The notes under the pieces: generated by a model
The model's input: the letters and a program-made list of their open reading frames with translations, nothing else
Database searches by the model: none
Told to the model about the DNA's origin: nothing
NCBI GenBank assembly: GCA_013214355.1
Contig: JABSSL010000009.1
Span: forward strand, 1-64,000
Reading direction: 5' to 3'
DNA length: 64,000 bases
Source: Saprospiraceae bacterium
GTDB taxonomy: Bacteria > Bacteroidota > Bacteroidia > Chitinophagales > Saprospiraceae
Shown: positions 1 to 9,311 of the stretch, piece after piece
Position numbering within the stretch: the stretch's first letter is position 1
Layout of the letters: every line of letters begins with the position of its first letter
Position numbers and translations under genes: made by a program

Positions 1-120
1 TAAACACTTTTTCTCTCGCCGTACAATGGTCAAAGCTGTCAAAGAAATATTAACTCATTTTGGCACTGAGTTTTGCATTAATTTCAAAGAACTTCAGAAT
101 ACATGAATTCTTTTGTCGCA

Positions 121-2055
121 CTACTTAGTGGCTTTTTTTCTGCTAGCTCGTTTTACCCTTTCTAAAACCACGACCGATAGAGGAGGAAGGGTTAACTGTA
201 GAAAATGGGGTCGGCCATGCCAAGTACCCTGAGTAGATTTTAGCTTGTTCCCAGTGTGATCTCCACTTCCGCCGTAAATTTCATTATTGCTATTGAGCAC
301 TTCTTTGTACGTACCTTTAAACGGTACCCCTACTTTGTAGCCTTCCCGTACTACCGGCGTGAAGTTACAGATAACAATGAGTGGTTTTTCCGAATCTTCG
401 CCTTTACGGATAAACGAAAGCACACTATTCTGATGATCGCCAAGATCTATCCATTCAAAACCATCTTGATCAAACTGCTTTTCGTAAAGAGCAGTAGTCT
501 TGCGATAGTAATGATTGAGCTCTTTGACCCAGCTTTGCACACCTTTATGATAATCATGTTCCAGTAGCCCCCATTCTAGTCCATTTTCTAAGCTCCATTC
601 ACTAGTTTGACCATACTCACCTCCCATAAAGAGCAATTGGGTGCCAGGGTGGGTATACATGTAGCCATAGAGCAATCGAAGATTGGCGAAGCGTTGCCAT
701 TCATCACCAGGCATTCTAGTTATAATGGCACCTTTACCATGTACCACCTCATCATGCGAAAGGGGGAGTTGGAAGTTTTCCGTAAAGGCATATACCAAAC
801 TGAAGGTAATCTCATTGTGATGATAGCGACGATGAACCGGATCTTTTTTAAAATAATTTAGCGTATCGTGCATCCAACCCATCATCCACTTCTGTCCAAA
901 ACCAAGGCCGCCAGTATAGGTGGGGCGGGAAACGCCAGACCAGGAGGTAGATTCTTCAGCAATGGTGACCGCGTCAGGGCATTCTCTATACACCGCTTCA
1001 TTGAATTCTTTCAAGAAGGAAATGGCTTCGAGGTTTTCGTTGCCGCCATATTTGTTGGGAATCCATTGGCCTTCCTCCCTCGAATAATCAAGGTACAACA
1101 TAGAGGCAACGGCGTCGACACGTAAACCATCAATGTGGTACTGCTTCAACCAGAACAGCGCATTCGAGATCAGAAAACTTCGTACCTCATTTCTCCCATA
1201 ATTGAAAATGCAGCTCTTCCAATCTGGATGAAAACCTTGACGGGGATCTGCGTGATCGTAAAGGTGCGTACCATCAAAGTCAGCTAAACCGTGTGCATCA
1301 TTGGGGAAATGTGAAGGTACCCAATCCAATAGGACTCCAATTCCCTCCTGATGGAATTTGTCCACCAAGTACATAAAGTCTTCCGGTAGTCCGAAGCGTG
1401 AAGTTGGAGCAAAGTAACCTGTAATTTGGTAACCCCACGATGGAAAATAGGGATGCTCCATCACGGGCATAAATTCAATATGGGTGAAGCCCATATCCTT
1501 CACATAGTTGACCAATTCATCGGCCATTTCGCGATAACTTAGGCTTTCGACACCACCAGCCTTCTTCCGCCAAGAACCAATGTGGCACTCATATACCGAG
1601 TAGGGTTTATCTAAGCCAGCTACATCCTTACGTTTCTTCAACCAATCTTGATCTTGCCATTCGTATTCCAAGTCCCAGACAATGGAGGCCGTATTAGGAG
1701 GAATTTCCCAAAATAGTGCAAAAGGATCACCTTTCTCCAACGCTCTTCCATCCTTTGCCAGGATCGCATACTTATACAATTCACCACGACCAATCCCTGG
1801 GACGAAACCCTCCCAAATACCAGATTGATCCCAGCGTGCGCTTAGGGGGTGGCTCGTTCTATTCCAGCCATTGAAATTTCCCATAACCGCTACGCGCTCA
1901 GCGTTGGGTGCCCATACGGCAAAATAGGTGCCCCATTGACCATCTACTTCGATGATATGGCTTCCTAGTTTTTCGTAAGCCTTGAAGTATTTTCCTGCCT
2001 TGAAAAGATTGGTATCATAGTCGGTGAGCAGACTATGGGTAATGACGTTAGACAT
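121..2055 (-). CDS. glgB: 1,4-alpha-glucan branching enzyme
   Basis: This cytoplasmic enzyme makes the alpha-1,6 branches of glycogen by cutting an alpha-1,4 chain and transferring the piece. The 644-residue protein has an N-terminal CBM48 domain (about residues 35-130, with the GNFNGWN motif) followed by a GH13 catalytic barrel. The nucleophile is D314 in DGLRVDAV, the acid/base is E367 in TIAEEST, and the third carboxylate is D435 in LSHDEVVHGK. The C-terminal all-beta domain is present, so it is full length. The ATG at 2053-2055 begins a normal N-terminus. Two small CBM48 proteins lie upstream on the same strand, but a terminator at 2303-2344 separates them from this gene. The identification is secure. 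Confidence 0.96.
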   Translation of the reverse strand: MSNVITHSLLTDYDTNLFKAGKYFKAYEKLGSHIIEVDGQWGTYFAVWAPNAERVAVMGNFNGWNRTSHPLSARWDQSGIWEGFVPGIGRGELYKYAILAKDGRALEKGDPFALFWEIPPNTASIVWDLEYEWQDQDWLKKRKDVAGLDKPYSVYECHIGSWRKKAGGVESLSYREMADELVNYVKDMGFTHIEFMPVMEHPYFPSWGYQITGYFAPTSRFGLPEDFMYLVDKFHQEGIGVLLDWVPSHFPNDAHGLADFDGTHLYDHADPRQGFHPDWKSCIFNYGRNEVRSFLISNALFWLKQYHIDGLRVDAVASMLYLDYSREEGQWIPNKYGGNENLEAISFLKEFNEAVYRECPDAVTIAEESTSWSGVSRPTYTGGLGFGQKWMMGWMHDTLNYFKKDPVHRRYHHNEITFSLVYAFTENFQLPLSHDEVVHGKGAIITRMPGDEWQRFANLRLLYGYMYTHPGTQLLFMGGEYGQTSEWSLENGLEWGLLEHDYHKGVQSWVKELNHYYRKTTALYEKQFDQDGFEWIDLGDHQNSVLSFIRKGEDSEKPLIVICNFTPVVREGYKVGVPFKGTYKEVLNSNNEIYGGSGDHTGNKLKSTQGTWHGRPHFLQLTLPPLSVVVLERVKRASRKKATK

Positions 2056-2302
2056 ATAGGTGCAATTGGTTTCTTACATTAATAGGATATAGAATTGGGC
2101 GACCGCCAATCGTGTACTGAGCTCAACTTTCGCATTTTGTGCTGATCTATTAGCTCGGTAGCCATTTCTTCTCTTCAAAATGCCAAGGTCTTGCTAAGAC
2201 GCTGCAAATGTACTACTTATTGTATAAATATCATTGGTAATGGAAGCGCATGTTCGGTGATCGCGCCCTAGGTGTGAAATCGTCCTTTTTTGCTGCAAGC
2301 GT

Positions 2303-2344
2303 AAAGAAAAAGTCATTCTAGGCTTCTACACCCGGAATGACTTT
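2303..2344 (-). terminator. Intrinsic terminator after the CBM48 gene pair
   Basis: A perfect 10-bp inverted repeat (2309-2318 with 2335-2344) is followed on the minus strand by a T-rich run. It lies 174 bp past the end of the small CBM48 gene and before glgB. The rest of the 462-bp gap 2056-2517 shows no gene and no clear glgB promoter. Confidence 0.7.
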
Positions 2345-2517
2345 ATTGAAGCATCTTCATACAAATGCAATTCTCTGATAATTTTTGTGATTTTATCTGG
2401 CTAGCTAAAACACAGACTCAAAAGCACAAGAATTGACGGAGAACTACAAATGTAGGATAATAAGTAGATAGCTCCGGTCATGAGCAAATTGCATGAACCG
2501 CTATCTTTCTGTTTGTT

Positions 2518-2832
2518 CTAGTTTAATGCGCTAACAACAGAATTTTCTACACCGAATGGGGTAGGAGCGTAGGCGTCAGCTTCGAAATCATTCTCCCACT
2601 TTTCTCCGTCAATTAAGTAGCGGAATTGGTATTCTTTACCACTTTCTAATTCAACTAGTGCTTTGAATACGCCAGCTTTCTTCTGCTTTTTCATTGGAAT
2701 AGCTTCCTCTACGTTCCAATCGTTGAATTCACCAACGATAGCTACAGAAGTAGCTTCTGGAGCAGCTTCTAGAGGAAAAGAGAAAGTAGCCTTACAAACA
2801 GGCTTAGATTTAAGAAATTGCTTTTTGATCAT
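2518..2832 (-). CDS. Single-domain glycogen-binding (CBM48) protein
   Basis: The 104-residue protein is essentially one CBM48 / AMPK-beta-like isoamylase N-terminal domain. Visible hallmarks are VGEFNDWN (about residues 34-41), a YQFRYLIDG strand and the closing Y-A-P-T-P-FGVENSVV segment. There is no catalytic domain and no signal peptide, so it probably binds glycogen in the cytoplasm. It is a paralogue of the first domain of the next gene upstream: both begin M-[IL]-KKQ[FY]LK-x-KP-x-CK. The 43-bp gap suggests one transcript. Its job could be glycogen localisation or regulation of glycogen enzymes; that is inference from the domain and from the glgB neighbour. Confidence 0.85.
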   Translation of the reverse strand: MIKKQFLKSKPVCKATFSFPLEAAPEATSVAIVGEFNDWNVEEAIPMKKQKKAGVFKALVELESGKEYQFRYLIDGEKWENDFEADAYAPTPFGVENSVVSALN

Positions 2833-2875
2833 GACTATGTCTATTTTAAGAGGTTTATCAATTAGAGAGGATAAA

Positions 2876-3565
2876 TTATTTACCCCCTTTTAGTTCGTCT
2901 TGAAGTTTTGCCAGTTTTTCCCACTCACCTTTGGCAGCTAGTTTAGCTTGCTTTGGCCAAGTTCTTGGTTCGTGCATTTTGTAACGAGGGCCAGCTTCTG
3001 CCAAGAATTTTCTTAGGCTAGTGATTTTGGCTTTCCCAAGATCTTCAAAAGTTAGGATCCCGTTTCCTTGCAGGATCTGAGCAATTTTAGGACCGATACC
3101 TTCAATCTTCTTCAAATCATCCTTCTTAGCAGCAGCTTTAGGTGCGGTCTTCTTAGGAGCCGCCTTTTTGGGAGCTGCTTTCTTAGCAGGTGCTTTGGCT
3201 GCAGCAGGAGTAGCCTTTTTCTTAGGCGCTGCTTTCTTAGGTGCTGGGGCAAGAACAACTTCTTCCAAGGCTACAACAGAATTTTCAACTCCGTATGGCG
3301 TAGCTAGGTAGGCATCAGCAGCCCAGTCATTAACCCAAGTAGTACCATCAACTAAGTAACGGAACTGGTATTGGCGTCCAGCATCCAATTCAACGCTAGC
3401 TTTGTAGTCCGCTTTGGTCGCCTTCATCGGAACTCCTTGTTCCCACGTCCAATTGTTGAACTCTCCTAGTACTCGCACCTCAGTTGCTCCATTTACAGCT
3501 TCTTTAGGAAGGCTGAAAGTAACTTTGCAAGTAGGCTTGTTTTTGAGATATTGTTTCTTAAGCAT
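2876..3565 (-). CDS. CBM48 domain fused to a basic linker and a helix-hairpin-helix domain
   Basis: Three parts are visible in the 229-residue protein: an N-terminal CBM48 glycogen-binding domain (about 1-90, with LGEFNNWTW and YQFRYLVDG), an Ala/Lys/Pro-rich histone-like linker (about 100-140), and a helix-hairpin-helix domain (LKKIEGIGPKIAQIL, then a second helical pair) resembling those attached to ribosomal or DNA-binding proteins. The ATG at 3565 is chosen over an upstream ATG at 3628 because it aligns with the start of the paralogue and because a promoter at 3631-3662 would start transcription near 3624. The linker suggests nucleic-acid contact, so the protein could tie glycogen to DNA or RNA; that is speculative. 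No enzyme domain is seen. Confidence 0.82.
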   Translation of the reverse strand: MLKKQYLKNKPTCKVTFSLPKEAVNGATEVRVLGEFNNWTWEQGVPMKATKADYKASVELDAGRQYQFRYLVDGTTWVNDWAADAYLATPYGVENSVVALEEVVLAPAPKKAAPKKKATPAAAKAPAKKAAPKKAAPKKTAPKAAAKKDDLKKIEGIGPKIAQILQGNGILTFEDLGKAKITSLRKFLAEAGPRYKMHEPRTWPKQAKLAAKGEWEKLAKLQDELKGGK

Positions 3566-3630
3566 CCTTTGATTTGTTAGGTTCCTTAATAATGGTTCGT
3601 GTATAAAAAACACTAAGTATGATTTCATTA

Positions 3631-3662
3631 CAAAGTTATGCGATATTTAACTGATTTTCAAA
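3631..3662 (-). promoter_or_regulatory. Bacteroidota-type promoter for the CBM48 gene pair
   Basis: On the minus strand TTTG (3659-3662) and TAACTTTG (3631-3638) are separated by 20 nt. This matches the Bacteroidota primary sigma consensus TTTG-N19-21-TAnnTTTG. The predicted start point near 3624 gives a leader of about 60 nt to the ATG at 3565. Confidence 0.65.
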
Positions 3663-4272
3663 GAAAAATACTTTATGAAGTGCAGGGCGTGAATTCTGCA
3701 GGGAAGCTTTTTTTCGGATAGTAAATTCAAAATCGAAACCAAAAAAAGGTAATGATTCGACGGGCCAAATACGATTTTTAGAAGACCAAGGATTGCCAAA
3801 TTATTTGAAAACTAAAAAAAATGTGATTTCGGCGATTTTTTTTGAAAAAGTTTGTCTGAAATCTGCGCCAGCGGTATTGACTGAAGGTCAATCAACTAGC
3901 TAAGACTTATCCTTTCGGAGACCAATACGGATTTTCTCTTGTTTCATCAGAAGTCTATTGTTAGAAAAATGAACGGCTAGATTATTTGAAATATTTACAT
4001 TATATTTGAAACGTCGATGAAGGATTTATTAACTGTCTCCTCCAGATCCTAATCTAATCGACGACCTCGTTAAGTCTCATCATTCTCGGAGATCATTCTT
4101 CGGAATTTTCCTCCCATTTAATCAGTAAAGTTAAAGACTCCCAACTGCGGTAGGCAGCCCTTGTATGTGTTGTGCTTCTATATCCTCAATAGAACGACTA
4201 CGGAGGTATGCATTCCTATTGCCAATCGAGCTGTATCTAACTCATATTTATTCATAATTCAAAACCCATTCT
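3663..4272. other. Non-coding gap between the CBM48 operon and the tail-collar gene
   Basis: About 610 bp with an AT-rich left half (3700-3850). Only short overlapping ORFs without family resemblance occur. I see no RNA gene, no strong hairpin and no good promoter match for the gene that follows. Confidence 0.6.
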
Positions 4273-4833
4273 ATGGAACCATTTATTGGCATGATCGTAA
4301 TGTTTGGTGGCAACTTTGCACCAAGAGGCTGGGCCTTTTGCGACGGAACTTTGTTGTCTATCTCTCAGAATCAGGCTTTATTCTCCATTCTAGGTACTAC
4401 CTATGGTGGAGACGGTAGAACTACTTTTGCTTTACCTGAATTGAGAGGTCGTGTGGCTATGCATCCAGGCAGTGGCCCTGGATTAAGGACTAGACGTCTG
4501 GGTGAGAAAGGTGGTGTTGAAGAAGTGGTCTTGAACACCACTCAAATCCCTTCTCATACTCATACGTTAAATGCAAAGGGATCTCTTAATGTCGTTAGGG
4601 AGGATGGTAACACGGCAGAGCCAGCCGGTGCAGCTCTTGCGAATGTCAGCCCTGATTCAACCTTAAGCTATAATAATAGTACTGCTCCTGATGCCGTTGC
4701 TGCGAACAATTCCGTTACGGTTACTGGCAATATAGCCCCTACCGGTGGCAGCCTAGGACACACTAATATTCAACCTTTTACTTGTGTGAATTACATTATC
4801 GCTTTGGTTGGAACTTTCCCATCTAGAAACTAG
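4273..4833 (+). CDS. Phage tail collar domain protein (microcystin-dependent protein family)
   Basis: The 186-residue protein starts with the family signature MEPFIGMIVMFGGNFAPRGW, continues with the collar motif around residues 42-62 (GTTYGGDGRTTFALPELRGR) and ends with the conserved QPFTCVNYIIALVG-P pattern. The middle holds IPSHTHTL and a Ser/Thr/Asn-rich spacer. Family members form trimeric tip or adhesin-like structures in phages and in tailocin-like particles, and stand-alone versions are common in Bacteroidota. There are no other phage genes around, so it is not evidence for a prophage. No signal peptide is apparent; function unknown. Confidence 0.88.
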   Translation: MEPFIGMIVMFGGNFAPRGWAFCDGTLLSISQNQALFSILGTTYGGDGRTTFALPELRGRVAMHPGSGPGLRTRRLGEKGGVEEVVLNTTQIPSHTHTLNAKGSLNVVREDGNTAEPAGAALANVSPDSTLSYNNSTAPDAVAANNSVTVTGNIAPTGGSLGHTNIQPFTCVNYIIALVGTFPSRN

Positions 4834-4851
4834 ATGATGAATCTAGGAAAT

Positions 4852-4897
4852 AAAGGAAACTTTGCTCCCAACAAAGTGGAGGGGGTAAAGTTCCTTT
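4852..4897 (+). terminator. Imperfect hairpin after the tail-collar gene
   Basis: An AAAGGAAACTTT arm (4852-4863) pairs with AAAGTTCCTTT (4887-4897) with one bulge, 19 nt past the stop codon. There is no clear T-run, so it is a weak terminator or an mRNA 3' stabiliser. Confidence 0.35.
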
Positions 4898-4980
4898 GAA
4901 GCATATGGTAAGTGTACCCTACAAATGCTACATTTCAATTTTTAGCTTACTTTTCAGTTTAACCAATTAAGAAAGTACAG

Positions 4981-5562
4981 ATGCATAAAGAATGGTGGGA
5001 TTCATTGGAATCTCAATGGAAAAAGGCCTTTAATGAAGCTGTGTTGGGCAATGGACCGATTGAGAATCGACCTACGCGTACCGAAATGGAGGCCATCCAT
5101 CAGGCCACAGCCCTACGCTTTGCTGGCCCCAGGGCCCCTTATCCCAATATGACCTTTGAATTGACCAATACTACTGGTTTAGCACAGCTGGATCAAGTTC
5201 AAACCTTGGTAGTTATTTTTCATCCGATTGCGGAGTTGGGGGACCTTTCACATATGAAAGGACTCACTGGGCTCTTTGTAAATAATTGTCAGCTAAAATC
5301 TCTGAAGGGGATAGAGGAATTGATGAACCTCAATCTATTGTACGCTTCAACCAATCAAATTAAGAACATTAAGCCCATTAAGAAATTGATTAACCTATCG
5401 GATTTTCAATTTCCTTACAATAGTATTACCTCCTTGGAAGGCATCACCAACAAGCATACCTCCAAAATGAAGAATTTCATTTGTTTGCCCAATGATGAAC
5501 TGCCTGATCGCGACATCATTAAAGTAGAAAACCGACTAGGCATACGTTGCCGGCGTGGTTAG
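4981..5562 (+). CDS. Leucine-rich repeat protein (internalin-type repeats)
   Basis: A 193-residue protein with an N-terminal helical region (1-55) and about five irregular 22-residue leucine-rich repeats between residues 60 and 160 (for example LTGLFVNNCQLKSLKGIEELMNL). No signal peptide or membrane segment is seen, so it is probably cytoplasmic and a protein-protein interaction module. The gene converges on the ABC permease with only 17 bp between stop codons. Its partner cannot be told from the sequence. Confidence 0.75.
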   Translation: MHKEWWDSLESQWKKAFNEAVLGNGPIENRPTRTEMEAIHQATALRFAGPRAPYPNMTFELTNTTGLAQLDQVQTLVVIFHPIAELGDLSHMKGLTGLFVNNCQLKSLKGIEELMNLNLLYASTNQIKNIKPIKKLINLSDFQFPYNSITSLEGITNKHTSKMKNFICLPNDELPDRDIIKVENRLGIRCRRG

Positions 5563-5579
5563 GGATCGAAGCTGGTCAC

Positions 5580-7964
5580 TTATTCGTAGCGTAAAGCTTC
5601 CACTGGATTGGCCGTCGAAGAACGCATCGTCTGAAAGAAAACGGTCACCACTGCCAGCAAGACGGCAGTCAGCAAGGCTAAAAGAAATGGCATTGGCCCC
5701 ATTGAAGTGGCATAGGCAAAATCCTGCAACCAGCTATTGACAAACCAATAGCCCAAGGGGATAGCTAGCACACCTGCGATCAGCACCAGTTTGACAAAAT
5801 CCGTGATTATCAATTGTACCAAATTACCTACGGTAGCCCCCAAGACTTTGCGGATACCGATTTCTTTCGTTCGTTGCTCAATGGTGAAAGTAGATAGGCC
5901 AAATAAACCGAGGATAGCAACGAAAATGCTGAGTAAGGTTCCCATCAAAATCGTATTGCCAAACCGTTCGTAGCTATTGTATTGCTGCGCAAATTCCTCA
6001 TCTAAAAAAGAATAGCGGAAAGGATATTGTGGCTCTAGTGTACCCCATAGCTCTTCTATGGCCGCCAGGGAGCTACCCACTTGTGTAGGATCTACCTTAA
6101 AGGCAACATTTGTAAACCAAGCTAGATCTTCTCTGGCAGATATGACTAAGGGTTCGAGAGCGGATTGTAGTCCCTGATAATGAAAATCCTTTACTACCCC
6201 AATGATTTCTCCGTATTGCTCATCAAAAGAGAACTTCATCCGATGACCAATTGGGTTATCTATTTCGTAGGTTCGAACAAATTCTTCATTGACTAGGAAA
6301 GCTCTGGCTGTATCACTAGCGATTTCCTCCGAAAAATACCTCCCTGCCTTTACCTCCAAATCTAAAGCTTGAGCCAATTGGGCATCAGCAAAAAGTGTGT
6401 TGATATAAGTACCCTTTTCTTGTCCTTCAATCTTCATCCCGTAATTGGGAATGCGCTGGCCAGGCGTGCGAGCCATCACGGAGGCAGCCGAGATACCTGG
6501 CTGTTGCAGGATGTCACTCTTTGTCCGTCGAAGTTTGGCAATGGCTTCCTCCGTATTGAGCGTAGCAACTACCACTTGATCTCCGCTGAAGCCCAGATCT
6601 TGGTTTAACATGAAATTCACCTGTTTCCAGACGAAACCAACCACAATGATCATCGCGATGGAAAGACTAAACTGCAACACTACTAAGGACTGGCGCATGC
6701 GACCTCCCCGTTTGCCTTTGCTCAAGGCGCCCTTCAGGGTACTAATGGGATGAATTCTAGATAGGTAGAAAGCCGGATAACTCCCCGCAATCAAACCAAT
6801 AACCGAGGCTAAAATCACGAGCCAAACGGGTAACTGAGAACTGAGAATCCCTGCGAAACTTAGATCTCTATCTATTAATTGGTTGAAGAAGGGTAAAGCC
6901 AGGTCTGCTAAAAGGATAGCTAAAAACAAAGCCATCCCACTTTGTAATAAAGATTCTGATAAAAACTGGCTAACCATCTGCCCAAAAGTAGCACCACTTA
7001 CCTTTCTAATCCCTACTTCCTTGGATCGCTTGGCAGCTTTAGCCGTGGCGAGGTTCATATAATTTATACAGGCAATTAGCAAGACAATAAAGGCTAAGAG
7101 TAGTAAAATTCCGATTTGTCTTAGGCTTCCGTTCTTACCATTGTATCCACTCACATCTGTTGAGTGCAAGTGTATATCGAATAAAGGCTGAAAATTCCAG
7201 GTGGGGTAACGAGAAGGAGGTGTATCTCCGTCTTCAAGATATTCCTGTTTCACATAACTGTTAGCCATGGCGGTGGCCTTTTCGGAGGCGGCTATTGCCT
7301 GACTTTGACTATTCAGCTTAACGTAGACTTCACAGTGACCGCCCGTCCAATAAGGTGAAAACTCATCTTGGCTGACAATTATATTTACTGCATTAAAGTG
7401 CGATGGACCTGCTGGCTCAGCTATTACGCCTGTAACTGTGACTTGTTGTTCCTCATTGATAGTTAAGACTTGTCCCACTGGATTTTGTCTACCAAATAAT
7501 TGTTGTGCAGTTGCCGCTGACAAAACAGCGCTGGCAGGTCTCTGTAGGACGGTCTGGTGATCTCCCAATTGGAGGGGAAGGGGAACGGTTTGAAAAAACA
7601 AGCTATCCGCAATGGCAAAACCATCTATGAAAATGCTTTCTTCTCCCTTTTGTACTAGGACCTCATCAATTCCGCTAAACCTTGTAGCCGATTTGATTTC
7701 GGGAACTTCATCTATCAGAGCGGGAGAGACTGGAGCTGGAACAATGGCCATTTTACGGCTATTTGCTGCTGGATACTCCCGGTACAAGCGGTAAACCTGT
7801 TCTTTGTCAGGTATGCTTTGGTTATAGCTTCTTTCATGCTGGATGTACAGGAAGATCATGATGATCAAAGCCATTCCTACACTTAGTCCAAGGATATTGA
7901 TAAAGGAGAAAAGTCGGTTCTTAATGATGTTTCGCCAGGCAATCTTAAGATAGTTCTGCAACAT
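5580..7964 (-). CDS. MacB/FtsX-type ABC transporter permease
   Basis: The 794-residue protein has two MacB periplasmic-core plus FtsX units, the eight-TM arrangement usual in Bacteroidota. The N-terminus (YLKIAWRNIIKNRLFSFINI, TM at about 20-42) is typical. Further TM segments lie at about 285-305, 340-360, 380-400, 430-448, 675-697, 715-735 and 755-775. The cytoplasmic motif KEVGIRKVSGA and its copy KEIGIRKVLGA precede each FtsX block. Such proteins do mechanotransmission across the envelope or export peptides and lipoproteins, and need a separate ATPase; none is adjacent. The substrate is unknown. Confidence 0.9.
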   Translation of the reverse strand: MLQNYLKIAWRNIIKNRLFSFINILGLSVGMALIIMIFLYIQHERSYNQSIPDKEQVYRLYREYPAANSRKMAIVPAPVSPALIDEVPEIKSATRFSGIDEVLVQKGEESIFIDGFAIADSLFFQTVPLPLQLGDHQTVLQRPASAVLSAATAQQLFGRQNPVGQVLTINEEQQVTVTGVIAEPAGPSHFNAVNIIVSQDEFSPYWTGGHCEVYVKLNSQSQAIAASEKATAMANSYVKQEYLEDGDTPPSRYPTWNFQPLFDIHLHSTDVSGYNGKNGSLRQIGILLLLAFIVLLIACINYMNLATAKAAKRSKEVGIRKVSGATFGQMVSQFLSESLLQSGMALFLAILLADLALPFFNQLIDRDLSFAGILSSQLPVWLVILASVIGLIAGSYPAFYLSRIHPISTLKGALSKGKRGGRMRQSLVVLQFSLSIAMIIVVGFVWKQVNFMLNQDLGFSGDQVVVATLNTEEAIAKLRRTKSDILQQPGISAASVMARTPGQRIPNYGMKIEGQEKGTYINTLFADAQLAQALDLEVKAGRYFSEEIASDTARAFLVNEEFVRTYEIDNPIGHRMKFSFDEQYGEIIGVVKDFHYQGLQSALEPLVISAREDLAWFTNVAFKVDPTQVGSSLAAIEELWGTLEPQYPFRYSFLDEEFAQQYNSYERFGNTILMGTLLSIFVAILGLFGLSTFTIEQRTKEIGIRKVLGATVGNLVQLIITDFVKLVLIAGVLAIPLGYWFVNSWLQDFAYATSMGPMPFLLALLTAVLLAVVTVFFQTMRSSTANPVEALRYE

Positions 7965-8132
7965 GGTTAGCTTGGTTTGCGTTTTGTTCTATTACATTCT
8001 AAAAGTATGCCATTGGTTTAAGTATTTGGTTGTCATTTGTTTAGCTTGATTTGTAGCTCGTGGTTATGTGCGTATCTGAACAATTAGTGTTCATAAACGA
8101 ACAGTGTTTGCGGGCCAGGGCGAGTTCGAAGC

Positions 8133-9269
8133 TTAACGGTTTCTATATAGATAATAGAGATTAAGATGTTCCGAATTAGCCAAAATGATATCTGGATACT
8201 CATCATCATTTATTTTCCCGACAGCTACTTGATAGGTATCATATCCTTGCTCCGATAAGGCGTGGCGAGCAAACTTTTTTGCGCCTCCTTGATTGAAGTA
8301 GACAGCTGATGGTGTGGCTTTATTTCCCGTGACAATATCTAAGGCCCCATCTTGATCAATATCTGCTAGTAGTAGATGGAAGGTACTTTCCTCTGCTGCC
8401 CCAACTACGAGCGTTCGTTTGTAAGTATGGTCTTTATCTCCAAAATAGATGACGTTCGGTTCTCCTATATTTCCGCTTACTATATCCAGCCAGCCATCTT
8501 CATCTAAGTCAGCTACGGCTACAGACCGAGTTTCATCCGTACCCGTACCAAACGGAAGACCTTCCTTTGCAAAGGTGCCGTCACCATTATTGAGGTAGAT
8601 GTAGTTCTGCTGTTTATCTCTGTTCGCCAATACAAGGTCTTGATCTCCATCTTTGTCGATATCTGCCGCGGCTACATCTATGGTAGAATCTTCTGCATTG
8701 CCAAAGGAGATGCAGTTATCAAAATTGGCTTTCCCGTCATTGAAGCAGATCTCATTGGCGGATCCTCGGTTGGTAATCAAGACATCGGTGTGCCCGTCAT
8801 TATTAATGTCAGCTAGAAGAAGGCTTCTTGTAGGAGCCTCCAATTGACCGAAAAGTCCCTTTTCTGTAAAGTGTCCTTTCCCATCGTTGAGGAAGATACG
8901 GTTTGGAGCCATATCATTCCCAGTCAGGATATCCAAGTCACCATCGCCATCTAGATCCGCCAGTGGAGCTGCATAGGTAGTGGATAGATTTACCCCTAGT
9001 GGTTGAGCGACTTTATACCCTCTCTTTGTCAGAATAAAGACGTAGTTTTGCTCTGTCCAGTGACGACCATTAGCCACGACTGCATCTAGGTCGCCATCGC
9101 CATCTACATCTCCCATGCTCACGGAAGCCGTGCGATGTTTGGCGGTTCCTAGAGAGTAGAAGTAGCCTCTTGGGTTAATGAACTGATGGCTTTGGGCACT
9201 GGAATGGTTCTGGCAAATGATGCAAAGCGTCAGTAGACAATACAATGAGGTGAAGGAAAATTGCTTCAT
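8133..9269 (-). CDS. Secreted FG-GAP/VCBS repeat protein
   Basis: The 378-residue exported protein has a signal peptide (about 1-26, ending in SSAQS) and then about seven FG-GAP/VCBS repeats that would form a seven-bladed beta-propeller. Each repeat has a calcium-binding loop such as DVDGDGDLDAV, DLDGDGDLDIL or DIDKDGDQDLV. The ATG at 9267-9269 is preferred to an upstream one at 9452 because it gives a clean signal peptide and avoids overlap with the divergent pseudouridine synthase gene. No C-terminal sorting domain is visible. The role is probably extracellular binding. Confidence 0.88.
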   Translation of the reverse strand: MKQFSFTSLYCLLTLCIICQNHSSAQSHQFINPRGYFYSLGTAKHRTASVSMGDVDGDGDLDAVVANGRHWTEQNYVFILTKRGYKVAQPLGVNLSTTYAAPLADLDGDGDLDILTGNDMAPNRIFLNDGKGHFTEKGLFGQLEAPTRSLLLADINNDGHTDVLITNRGSANEICFNDGKANFDNCISFGNAEDSTIDVAAADIDKDGDQDLVLANRDKQQNYIYLNNGDGTFAKEGLPFGTGTDETRSVAVADLDEDGWLDIVSGNIGEPNVIYFGDKDHTYKRTLVVGAAEESTFHLLLADIDQDGALDIVTGNKATPSAVYFNQGGAKKFARHALSEQGYDTYQVAVGKINDDEYPDIILANSEHLNLYYLYRNR

Positions 9270-9311
9270 CGCGGATGGTTTTGAAGTCCGGAGTGATTGA
9301 AAATTAAATGT

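Noticed and set aside
4273-4833. Phage tail collar protein as sign of a prophage or tailocin
   Set aside because: There are no other phage structural, lysis or integration genes nearby; stand-alone collar-domain proteins are common in Bacteroidota.
5580-7964. Complete ABC exporter locus with ATPase
   Set aside because: No ATP-binding gene adjoins the permease; the ATPase at 50419 belongs to another permease type.
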